From the NCBI GenBank assembly GCA_036386835.1, contig DASVUX010000037.1, positions 61,808 through 125,807 on the forward strand: a DNA stretch of 64,000 bases, in the 5' to 3' direction. Positions 36,311-44,249 of the stretch are shown in pieces. Source of the stretch: 2-12-FULL-35-15 sp036386835 (GTDB lineage: Bacteria > Bacteroidota > Bacteroidia > 2-12-FULL-35-15). The position numbers and the translations under genes are program-made. Position 1 is the first letter of the stretch. The number at the start of each line of letters is the position of its first letter. Under the pieces are notes generated by a model. The model made no database searches. It was not told where the DNA came from and saw nothing but the letters and a program-made list of their open reading frames with translations.

Positions 36311-37984
36311 ATGAAAGAAATAGTTAAGATAAACCTGGACAATGAAATGGACCTTATCCTGGCACATAAGAGGACATTAAAGATAGCAGAGCTCTGCGGG
36401 CTGGGCCTGCCGGCACAAACAACCTTCGCCACTGCCGTATCTGAGATTGCAAGATGTGCGATCAGTGTAGGCGAGAAATCTTATTTAACACTTGGTATTA
36501 ATACGATCCGCTTAAATAAAAAAGAGATCGTTGCCTCAATTTTTGACACGGTGGACCTGAGCAAAGAGAATTCTGAAGCTTTCCAGTATGCGAAACGCCT
36601 GATGGGTGGCGTACATTCAGTGAAGCACAATGAGATCAATGAGATCCGGCTTAGTTATTTGATAAACTTCAGCGGCCTGATCAGCGATGCCAAAATAGAA
36701 TCGTTTAAACAATATTTCCAGACGGAACCTCCTATTTCACCTTATGATGAGATCCGGAAGAAGAACATCCAGCTGATAGACATGGCAAATAAGCTCCGGC
36801 AAAGCGAAAAGCAATACAAGATGCTGACTGACACTTTACCGCTGATGATGTTCGCAATAGACCTCAAGGGTGAGCTTATCTATTCAAACAAGTGGGCCCA
36901 GGATTTCTTTAACTCTCTTTCATTGAATATCACCAACAGCATGTCATGGCAGAATCTGGTGCATAAGGATGATTATAAAAACATCTGGAAAGAATGGGAC
37001 AATTCCCAGTTAAATAAAACCACTTTCCGTGCGCAGGCAAAACTTGTAAACAAGCATGGAGATTATATCTGGCACCTGATCACAATTGTTCCTGCTCTTG
37101 ATGAATACAACAACCTGATGAACTGGATCGGTTTTTTTGTTGACATCCATGCTGAAAAACTGATTGAAGAAACTCTCAAGGATAATAAAGAACTCAAAGC
37201 CACACATAAAAAGCTCGAGAAATACCAGGACCGGCTGGAAGTGAAAATCAAAGCGCTGAATGCCAGCAACCACAGCCTGGAGCAGTTTGCTTACATTGCC
37301 AGCCATGATCTCCAGGAACCTCTCCGTAAAATTAAAACGTATTCGCATTTACTGGAAGATGATCTTGATCTGTCCGACTCACAGAAAGAATACTTCGGCA
37401 AGATCATCGATTCATCCGACAGGATGTCCTCACTGATCAAGGATGTCCTTAGCTATTCACGCTTATCCACCAGTGTTGAACATAAAGAAAATACTAACCT
37501 GGACGAGCTTATCGCCAATGTCCTTATAGATCTGGAGCTGCTGATACAGGAGAAAAATGCAACTGTAAATGTGATGGAAATGCCTGTTTTGAAGGTGATA
37601 CCATTGCATATCACGCAGCTGTTCTCCAACCTCATCCACAACTCACTTAAATTCAGCCTGCGGACACCTGTCATTAATATCTCTTCCAGAAAATTAAGTG
37701 GCATTGAACAAAACACGGTTGAAGGCCTTAACCCCGCACTCAACTATTATCATATCAAAGTCGAGGATAACGGGATAGGGTTTGATCCCACCTATAACAA
37801 CAAGATCTTTGATATATTCCAGAAATTAAACTATAACATATATTCCGGGACAGGCATCGGACTTTCGATCGTTAAAAAGATCGTGGAGAATCATGAAGGG
37901 GTGATACAAGCGGAGGGGGTTGAAACAACAGGAGCGGTTTTTCACATTTATTTACCGGTTGAGCCCGAAGTAAAAGAAGAATGA
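36311..37984 (+). CDS. PAS histidine kinase with degenerate RsbT-like N-terminus
   Basis: A 557-residue soluble protein, four bases after the RsbX-like gene. Residues ~1-140 align with RsbT by fold pattern (AVSEIARCAISVG against ASELVRNLLKYG), but the N-box Asn is replaced by Cys, the G1 DNGPGI region reads FDTVDL, and the G2 glycines are missing (FQYAKRLMGG). It therefore probably binds partners without ATP turnover. A PAS domain follows (about 165-285), then a coil, HisKA with His in ASHDLQEPLRKIKTY near 333, and an intact HATPase (VEDNGIGF, SGTGIGLSIVKKI). It is the likely output of the stressosome operon. Confidence 0.88.
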   Translation: MKEIVKINLDNEMDLILAHKRTLKIAELCGLGLPAQTTFATAVSEIARCAISVGEKSYLTLGINTIRLNKKEIVASIFDTVDLSKENSEAFQYAKRLMGGVHSVKHNEINEIRLSYLINFSGLISDAKIESFKQYFQTEPPISPYDEIRKKNIQLIDMANKLRQSEKQYKMLTDTLPLMMFAIDLKGELIYSNKWAQDFFNSLSLNITNSMSWQNLVHKDDYKNIWKEWDNSQLNKTTFRAQAKLVNKHGDYIWHLITIVPALDEYNNLMNWIGFFVDIHAEKLIEETLKDNKELKATHKKLEKYQDRLEVKIKALNASNHSLEQFAYIASHDLQEPLRKIKTYSHLLEDDLDLSDSQKEYFGKIIDSSDRMSSLIKDVLSYSRLSTSVEHKENTNLDELIANVLIDLELLIQEKNATVNVMEMPVLKVIPLHITQLFSNLIHNSLKFSLRTPVINISSRKLSGIEQNTVEGLNPALNYYHIKVEDNGIGFDPTYNNKIFDIFQKLNYNIYSGTGIGLSIVKKIVENHEGVIQAEGVETTGAVFHIYLPVEPEVKEE

Positions 37985-38097
37985 CCACAGGCGTACGCGG
38001 GGACATAAGTAATCTGCTGTCGCCGGTTCATTCCGGCCCTCTGATCCCTTTTAAAATTACCGTAATAATTCGAAGGAGAACCTGGACGCTTTATCCT

Positions 38098-38105
38098 TAT
38101 ATTTG
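38098..38105 (+). promoter_or_regulatory. TAnnTTTG promoter-like box
   Basis: TATATTTG matches the Bacteroidota -7 consensus and lies 29 bases before the PAS protein start at 38135, so that gene probably has its own promoter separate from the stressosome operon. Confidence 0.45.
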
Positions 38106-38134
38106 CGCAAAATCTACTTGCTAAATACAGGAAT

Positions 38135-39331
38135 ATGGATGACCGGGGAATTAATGAAGGATTTAAACAAGAAGGATTAACGGCTGATCAGGCTATCGTA
38201 ACTCACCTATTCGATTCCCAGCCAGATGCCATTTTATGGTACGTTCCCTGCTTTGAAAATGACAACGCGGATTCAAAGCCCGTTGATTTCCGCATTGGGT
38301 ATTGCAACCTCGCTGCTTCCCAGGCATTAAAACTTCCCAAAAGCAAGGTTACCGGCTCCTTGCTTCGATCCACCAATATAATTGAGGAAGAGCTGAGGCT
38401 AAAGATCTGGGAGCAATGCCTGCAGGTTTGGGAAAGCGGGGAAAGTCTTGAATTTAGCTATTATCATCCCGAGAGCCAGAAACATTTTAATGTCCATAGA
38501 AGTAAGATCCAGGGCGGGCTCCTGAGCGTTACACGCGACCATACCAGCATTGTTTATATCCATAAGGAAAAAGAAGAGCAATCGCAGCTGCTTAACCAGA
38601 TCATCGAAAGTTCACCCAGCGGGATTTCACTTTATGAAGCCATCAGGAATGACAGGGGAAAGATCGTTGATTTCAAGCTTAAACTGACAAACCAGAAAAG
38701 TGCCGACATCACAGCCTTTTCAATCGAACAGCTTTATAAATACACTGTGAAGGAAATTATGCTGATAAGGGGCCAGTCCAATTACTTTGACATTGTATGC
38801 CGCGTTACTGAAACCGGTGAACCGGTATATACCGAGTATTATGCCGAAGCGCGGAGGCAATGGGTTGCCCTTTCCATTTTAAAATTTAATGACGGGTACC
38901 TTTTAAACTATAACGACATTACAAAAACCAAAAGCCTCGAGAAGATCGCCAAAGACCAGGCCGACATGCTCAACAGCATATTAAATGCTTCCATTACAGG
39001 GCTGATCACCTTCCAGGCTATCTATGATAATGCCGGCAGGATATCGGATTTTAAATTTATTTTGCTGAATGATGCTGCAGAAAAACTCCTGGGCATTTCG
39101 AAGGAAGATACAACCAAAACATACCTCACGTTATTCCCGAATGCCAAAACCACAGGCTTTTTCGAACTTTACAAGAATGTCCTTCTCACAGGTGAATCAG
39201 TTTCAAAAGAGTTCTTTTATAAGGGCGAAGGATATAACGGATGGTATTATATTTCGGTTTCCAAAATGAATTCCGATAGTTTAGTCCAGTCTTTTGCGGA
39301 TATCACCAAAACCCGGGAACCACAGTCGTAA
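38135..39331 (+). CDS. Multi-PAS protein without output domain
   Basis: A 398-residue soluble protein. Three PAS-like domains follow each other: about 20-145 (DFRIGYCNLAASQAL), 150-275 (SSPSGISLYEAIRNDRGKIVDFKLKLTNQKSA) and 280-395 (NASITGLITFQAIYDNAGRISDFKFILLNDAAEKLL). It ends directly after the third PAS with DITKTREPQS; no kinase, cyclase or receiver domain follows. It may supply sensory domains to a partner kinase in trans. A good promoter-like box precedes it. Ligand unknown. Confidence 0.82.
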   Translation: MDDRGINEGFKQEGLTADQAIVTHLFDSQPDAILWYVPCFENDNADSKPVDFRIGYCNLAASQALKLPKSKVTGSLLRSTNIIEEELRLKIWEQCLQVWESGESLEFSYYHPESQKHFNVHRSKIQGGLLSVTRDHTSIVYIHKEKEEQSQLLNQIIESSPSGISLYEAIRNDRGKIVDFKLKLTNQKSADITAFSIEQLYKYTVKEIMLIRGQSNYFDIVCRVTETGEPVYTEYYAEARRQWVALSILKFNDGYLLNYNDITKTKSLEKIAKDQADMLNSILNASITGLITFQAIYDNAGRISDFKFILLNDAAEKLLGISKEDTTKTYLTLFPNAKTTGFFELYKNVLLTGESVSKEFFYKGEGYNGWYYISVSKMNSDSLVQSFADITKTREPQS

Positions 39332-39420
39332 ACCGAGTGCAGCTGTTCAGACTCTTCTTCTCTACGGAATTGTTTGCCATGCTTCCGAACATGCGCATGT
39401 GGCGATAACTAATGTCCGGA

Positions 39421-40773
39421 TCACTTTTTAAGCAATTCACTGATTTGTTTCTTTAGCTCAAAATTTTCCTTTTCCAGTTCAAGGTTCCTGAACTTCACTT
39501 TGGCTTCCAGATCTTCATTTGCATACCGCAGCTTAAGTTCCAGTTCCTTTTGCGAATCAATCTCAGTTCCGGTCCCTACCCATTTAACAATTTCTCCGGA
39601 CGCGTTCTTTATTGGGATGGCCCGCCCGAGAAACCATTTATAGGTTCCGTTCACATTCTTCCAGCGGTATTCTATTTCATATTCCGTCCCGTTCTGAAAG
39701 CTGTTTGTCCAGGCCGTGACACACTTCTGAAGGTCGTCCGGATGCAGGACCTTCTCCCATCCCCAATCCTTCGTTTCATTTAGTGAATAACCCGTGAATT
39801 CCTCCCAGGTTTTATTGAAAAAATCTACATTCCCTTTAGAATCAGCAGTCCACACTACATCGGGCATAGCATTGGCCAGGTCACGGTATTTCTTTTCCTG
39901 CTCTTCTATTAATTTCCGTGAAGCAACCTGGTCTGTAACGTCATAAGCAAATACGATCAGGCCTTCAGCACCGGGTCCCTTTGTTATTGGCTGATAACTA
40001 AAATTTAGATACAATGTGGTTTCATTTCCGTCTTCATTTAAAAGCTTTACCGGCACTTCTTTACCAAAAAACGGCTCCCCGGTAGTTAATACCTGTTCCA
40101 CGATCGTGAAAAAGCCCTGTTCGATCAGTTCCGGCAGTACTTTCCGGGCAGGCTGCCCTATCACATCACGGTAACCAACCAGTTTAAGATATGTAGGGTT
40201 TGCAAGCTCGAAAATCAGCTCCGGCCCCGTTAACAAAGCGAGAGCAGCAGGAGTTTGCATAAAAAAATCAGTCAGCATCTGCCTTTCCAGGAACAATTCC
40301 CGTGACTGCTGCTTGATGATCTTATCCAGCTCAACGTTTGCATTCGCCAGGTCATGGAGCTCTTTCATCGTGACTTCCATTGGCTGGAAATCACGAACAG
40401 CTTTAGACCCGGCTCCCTCCTCCTTCAGTTTTGTTTCCAAGGCAGTTAAAAGGGCAACAAGAGAGTCGGCAACAGACTCCATTTCACCCAGGCCTGACCT
40501 TGCTTCTTCCACGTTCCCCTTCCTGTATAATTCAACAAGCCTGCGGGCGGATGTATGGATCTTCTCATGGACCCTTTCAAGTTCATGCACTTCTTTATGA
40601 TGACCATAGGCATGGAGTGCATGATCATAGATCCACTTCCCAACAGTACATTCGAAATGCGAAAGTACCGGGACCTCATCCACCTCAACACCATAGAGTA
40701 TGGATCGGAGCTTGGATTTAAATAATAAATGTTTTGTTTTTGCTAATTCAAAATCGAGAGAAATCTTATCCAT
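39421..40773 (-). CDS. Zinc-binding CZB domain with two PAS domains
   Basis: A 450-residue soluble protein. Residues 1-110 form a chemoreceptor zinc-binding (CZB) domain: His15 (AKTKHLLFK), Cys42 in HFECTVGKW, and His69 and His73 in RVHEKIH are the expected three-His, one-Cys zinc ligands. A PAS-like domain follows at ~165-285 (TPAALALLTGPELIFELAN), then a second PAS with PAC at ~295-410 (WTADSKGNVDFFNKTWEEFTGY, W+NVNGTYKWFLGRAIPI). A coil (ELEKENFELKKQISELL) ends it; no kinase. CZB domains sense zinc or hypochlorite-type oxidants. It is probably the last gene of the H-NOX operon. Confidence 0.87.
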   Translation of the reverse strand: MDKISLDFELAKTKHLLFKSKLRSILYGVEVDEVPVLSHFECTVGKWIYDHALHAYGHHKEVHELERVHEKIHTSARRLVELYRKGNVEEARSGLGEMESVADSLVALLTALETKLKEEGAGSKAVRDFQPMEVTMKELHDLANANVELDKIIKQQSRELFLERQMLTDFFMQTPAALALLTGPELIFELANPTYLKLVGYRDVIGQPARKVLPELIEQGFFTIVEQVLTTGEPFFGKEVPVKLLNEDGNETTLYLNFSYQPITKGPGAEGLIVFAYDVTDQVASRKLIEEQEKKYRDLANAMPDVVWTADSKGNVDFFNKTWEEFTGYSLNETKDWGWEKVLHPDDLQKCVTAWTNSFQNGTEYEIEYRWKNVNGTYKWFLGRAIPIKNASGEIVKWVGTGTEIDSQKELELKLRYANEDLEAKVKFRNLELEKENFELKKQISELLKK

Positions 40774-40777
40774 TGAA

Positions 40778-41140
40778 TTAATTTTTAAATAATATCAGTT
40801 CAAGTCCGTTGGAAAAATACAGTGTTAGTTTTTGCAGGTCACGTTCCCCGTGCTCTTCTTTCGTTAAACGGGTTATAATTGCACTTGCAGTTTCATTTGT
40901 AGTTAAAAACTTTACCTGTGGATTATAGATGATCTTGTTTTCCCTGATTAACTGCACTTCACCGGTGATTGAGCCATTATCCGCACTGAATCCCCCGGGA
41001 TGGATTTCCAGCGAATTTATACGGGAGAAAATTCCGTTCCCGTTCCCGGACCCCGATGCAGGCAAGCTCCGTGAACTGACATACCAGCTGCCCAGTATAT
41101 GTTCCCGTGTAATAATATTTAGATCGATGTATTGCAGCAA
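40778..41140 (-). CDS. Protein of unknown function in the H-NOX operon
   Basis: A 120-residue soluble protein. It has a beta-rich pattern: ITREHILGSWYVSSRSLP, then FSRINSLEIHPGGFSADNGSITGEVQLIRENKIIYNP, then LTLYFSNGLELILFKN (shown in short pieces). The ILGSW start and alternating strands could be a lipocalin-like small barrel, but this is a guess. It ends four bases before the CZB-PAS gene and starts 88 bases after the H-NOX gene on the same strand. Not recognised. Confidence 0.6.
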   Translation of the reverse strand: MLQYIDLNIITREHILGSWYVSSRSLPASGSGNGNGIFSRINSLEIHPGGFSADNGSITGEVQLIRENKIIYNPQVKFLTTNETASAIITRLTKEEHGERDLQKLTLYFSNGLELILFKN

Positions 41141-41228
41141 GTTTATTCTGGATTACTTAACATGAAGTTAAAAAGCAGTCGGATAAATTGATCTTACGCA
41201 TGAACGGAAATGGATTTGTCCTTGGAGC

Positions 41229-41822
41229 CTAAACCTGCTGCTGGCTGCGGTCGCGCCTGTTTAAGAATTCAACACGGATCTGTACGCGCTCGTCATTGAG
41301 AGCTGTCATTGACCTGACAATTATATCCTTATCCTCATTATAATACCTGGCAATACCTTTAATGATGCCTATTGCAAGGCTGGCCATTCTTCTCTTCGAA
41401 AAATAGTCGATCATTAACAATTCCTTGCTTACCACGGCAACATTTAATATCGGGGGGTTGGCAGTACTGTTCAGCTTTCGCACGGCTCCATGCATAACAT
41501 GCTCAGTATGGACCAGCACATCATAGGTTTTCCATTCCGGCCGGAGATAACTTTTGTATAATGCAAAAAGGTCGGGGACAAGGTATTCTCCGAACCGTTC
41601 CTTGAGGACATCTTCCGGCAAACCTGTCATTTCCGATGCGGCAGCAACAATGTTGCCGATAGCTTCCAACGGATAGCTCTGGGTCATTTCAAAATCAGGT
41701 TTATCCATGCCTGCTTTCTCATTCAGCTTTTCCCAGCTTCCTGCAGGTAAGTTATGGTCAACAAATTTTTTCAGGAGGAAAAAGATCGATCCGTGAACAT
41801 TTGTTTCATGCCTCATATGCAT
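41229..41822 (-). CDS. H-NOX haem nitric oxide/oxygen sensor
   Basis: A 197-residue protein of the haem NO-binding family. Aligned by eye with the Thermoanaerobacter (Caldanaerobacter) H-NOX, the proximal haem ligand is His111 (HVMHGAVRK, twelve residues before the PP pair), and the haem propionate motif YxSxR is Tyr140-Ser142-Arg144 (DYFSKRR). The start (VHGSIFFLLKKFVD) is the usual HG...L..F opening. H-NOX proteins bind NO and tune a partner kinase or cyclase. The histidine kinase gene 29 bases upstream on the same strand is the likely partner. Start could be Met1 or Met3. Confidence 0.9.
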   Translation of the reverse strand: MHMRHETNVHGSIFFLLKKFVDHNLPAGSWEKLNEKAGMDKPDFEMTQSYPLEAIGNIVAAASEMTGLPEDVLKERFGEYLVPDLFALYKSYLRPEWKTYDVLVHTEHVMHGAVRKLNSTANPPILNVAVVSKELLMIDYFSKRRMASLAIGIIKGIARYYNEDKDIIVRSMTALNDERVQIRVEFLNRRDRSQQQV

Positions 41823-41851
41823 ATCTCTGATATTTTAAAAGTTCGATTTAT

Positions 41852-43405
41852 TTAATTTTTTGGAAGGTACACATAAAATTTCGCACCCTTATCAGGCGCG
41901 CTTACAGCGGTGATGTGCCCGTGGTGATTGTCCACGATCTTTTTACACAACGCAAGCCCGATCCCGGTACCTGCATAATCCTGCTTCCCGTGAAGGCGCT
42001 GGAACAGTGAAAAGATAATCTTGTCATACTGCTGTTCAAAACCGATCCCGTTGTCCTCGAACGTGAGTTGGTAATATTTCCTGTCTGCAAGGCCTTCCGG
42101 TGCATTAATGACCTGTGAGAAATTCACAATGTCAGAGCTGATGCGGATCATCGGATTTGTTTTTGAGAACTTGAGCGAGTTGCCGATGAGATTGGAGAAC
42201 AATTGTCCCAGCTGCATTTTGTCACCATGTATTACAGGTAATGGTGTATTGATAAGGATCGCTTTCTTCTCCTCTATCAGTAATTCAAAATCCTGCTTCA
42301 CCTCTTCCACCAGCTGGTTAAGATCTACAGCTGCCAGGCTGCTTTCCCTGCCATTTACCTTGTCTTTGGAAAGGCGGCTGTAATTGAGCAGTGATTTTAT
42401 GAGCTCTGCCATTCGGTGTGCAGAGGATTCCAGCTTTTCAAAATATTTCCGTACAAAGGCCTCGTCCTCGTAATTCTCCTGGATCAGCTCAGCGAATGTC
42501 TGGATCTTCCGCAGCGGCTCCTGGAGATCGTGTGAGGCCACATATGCGAACTGCTCCAGCTCGCTGTTCTGGAGCTCCAGCTCGGTATTATAGGCCATCA
42601 CTTTCTCTTCTGCCATCTTTTTCTCGGTAAGGTCGCGTGTAACTTTCGAGAACCCGATCACCTCGCCATCCTTGCTGTGCAATGCAGTGATCGTGATGCT
42701 GCCCCAGAACCTCGTCCCGTCCTTGCGAACGCGCCACCCTTCCTGGGCAGCCCTGCCGTTCTCCTTCGCTTCGTTTAACAGCCTGTATGGCATGTTTACA
42801 GCACGGTCCTCAGGAGTATAGAAGATCTCAAACTTTTTCCCCACAACTTCTGAAGCTTTGTATCCTTTTATCTTCTCTGCACCGATATTCCAGTTTTCAA
42901 TGATTCCTTCAGGACTTAAAAGTATAATTGCATAATCCTGTACCTCCGCTATCATCTGGTGATACCGCTCTTCACTCATCCGCAGTTTGTTCTCCGCCAT
43001 TTTTTTCTCGGTGAGGTCCCTCGTCACTTTCGAATAGCCGATAACCTTCCCGTCATCATCATGTATTGCAGTGATGGTAATGCTTCCCCAGAACCGGGTC
43101 CCGTCCTTCCGCTTGCGCCAGCCTTCCTGTGCCGCGCGGCCTGTGGTTTTCGCTTCGTGCATGAGCTTCTGCGGAAGGTTGGTGGCAAGGTCCTCCGGCA
43201 GATAAAAAATACTGAAATGCTTGCCGAGGATTTCTTTCTCGGTATAGAGTTTGATCTTTTGCGCTCCTTTATTCCAGTTCCTGATGATCCCTTCTTCATC
43301 CATAAGGATGATCGCATAATCCTCAATTTCCTCGATCATCTTTTTATAAAGATCATTTCTGCTGTGAAGGTTATCCTTTTTATTTTCTTTAGGTAAAATA
43401 GACAT
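41852..43405 (-). CDS. PAS-PAS histidine kinase paired with H-NOX
   Basis: A 517-residue soluble kinase. Two similar PAS domains (about 15-130 and 145-260) share YAIILxxEGIIxNWNxGAxKIKxY and GRAAQEGWR+RKDGTRFWGSITITA. The coil ELELQNSELEQ leads to HisKA with His in ASHDLQEPLRKIQTF near 297. The HATPase has QLFSNLIGNSLKF, FEDNGIGF and YAGTGIGLALCKKI. It lies six bases after a response regulator and 29 bases before H-NOX, so NO or redox input through H-NOX and phosphotransfer to that regulator are likely, by analogy with H-NOX/HnoK systems. Confidence 0.93.
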   Translation of the reverse strand: MSILPKENKKDNLHSRNDLYKKMIEEIEDYAIILMDEEGIIRNWNKGAQKIKLYTEKEILGKHFSIFYLPEDLATNLPQKLMHEAKTTGRAAQEGWRKRKDGTRFWGSITITAIHDDDGKVIGYSKVTRDLTEKKMAENKLRMSEERYHQMIAEVQDYAIILLSPEGIIENWNIGAEKIKGYKASEVVGKKFEIFYTPEDRAVNMPYRLLNEAKENGRAAQEGWRVRKDGTRFWGSITITALHSKDGEVIGFSKVTRDLTEKKMAEEKVMAYNTELELQNSELEQFAYVASHDLQEPLRKIQTFAELIQENYEDEAFVRKYFEKLESSAHRMAELIKSLLNYSRLSKDKVNGRESSLAAVDLNQLVEEVKQDFELLIEEKKAILINTPLPVIHGDKMQLGQLFSNLIGNSLKFSKTNPMIRISSDIVNFSQVINAPEGLADRKYYQLTFEDNGIGFEQQYDKIIFSLFQRLHGKQDYAGTGIGLALCKKIVDNHHGHITAVSAPDKGAKFYVYLPKN

Positions 43406-43410
43406 TATCG

Positions 43411-43833
43411 CTAGTTGGGATTATTTTCGGGATTTATTTCTGAAACTATGTTAAAGATAGCCGACAGCTTTTCTTTAAGGTCTTTGGTTTTCGAGGGCTT
43501 CATGATAAAATCATTTGCCCCGTGGCTTTTGCTCTCTTTAACAACATCTGTTTCAGAAGTTGTTGAGTACATCAAAATCCTGGTGGCTTTGAGCCGGTCG
43601 ATCTGCCGGAGCTGCTTGAGGCATTCCACCCCGTTCATTTTAGGCATGTTCACATCAAGGAAAATGTAATCCGGGACATACGCCTGGTCTTTCTTCAGCA
43701 TAGCTAAAGCCTCCACTCCGCTGTTGGATGTAATACCCTCTATGTTCTGACCAATCTTTTTAAGACACATCAGGAAAATCTCCTGGTCATCCGGATCATC
43801 ATCAATTATTAAACACTTTTTTAAGTCTGTCAT
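43411..43833 (-). CDS. Single-domain response regulator (Rcp1-like)
   Basis: A 140-residue REC domain. It has CLIIDDDPDDQEIF, phosphoacceptor Asp in YIFLDVNMPKMNG, Thr in MYSTTSETD and Lys in DFIMKPSK. No output domain. It is the first gene of the probable operon with the PAS-PAS kinase and H-NOX, five bases upstream of the kinase. It is therefore the likely receiver of that kinase. Confidence 0.93.
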   Translation of the reverse strand: MTDLKKCLIIDDDPDDQEIFLMCLKKIGQNIEGITSNSGVEALAMLKKDQAYVPDYIFLDVNMPKMNGVECLKQLRQIDRLKATRILMYSTTSETDVVKESKSHGANDFIMKPSKTKDLKEKLSAIFNIVSEINPENNPN

Positions 43834-44249
43834 GCTTATATCGTACGCTTATTCTATTTATTGTAGTGCTTATGCCGGTTGAAACAATACAAGCATCTAT
43901 AATTACTGCCCTTATACTCCAAACTCTATACCTGGCTGCAAGAAAATCCAGGTTTTTTGAGCACTTCAGGATGATTAACCGGGATTACCCCTTTTCACTG
44001 CGCGATAATCCATTATTACCGAAGCTAAAGGCCGCGTTATTATTAGACTTTAATCGATTGTGCTGCCGGCTCACGGATTTAATATTAATCTCATCTGAAC
44101 TGACAGCTTCTAGAGAACGGATTTGAGTTTGCAAGATTGACATAAATCAATAAAAAGATTGTAGAAAGAGTTCCCCAAAACCATGAAGTTTTCAACCATT
44201 TTTACGCTCCGATCCTGCCTTGGTACATTTTTATAATTATCAGAAGTGT
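43834..44249. other. Divergent intergenic region without a convincing gene
   Basis: This stretch lies between a minus-strand response regulator and the plus-strand phospholipase D gene. An 86-codon frame at 43866-44126 starts with GTG, has no recognisable pattern and an odd composition, so it is not called. No clear promoter box, hairpin or repeat is seen. Confidence 0.4.

Noticed and set aside
43866..44126. 86-codon frame in the gap before the phospholipase D gene
   Set aside because: GTG start, no recognisable pattern, no promoter or ribosome site; not supported as a gene.
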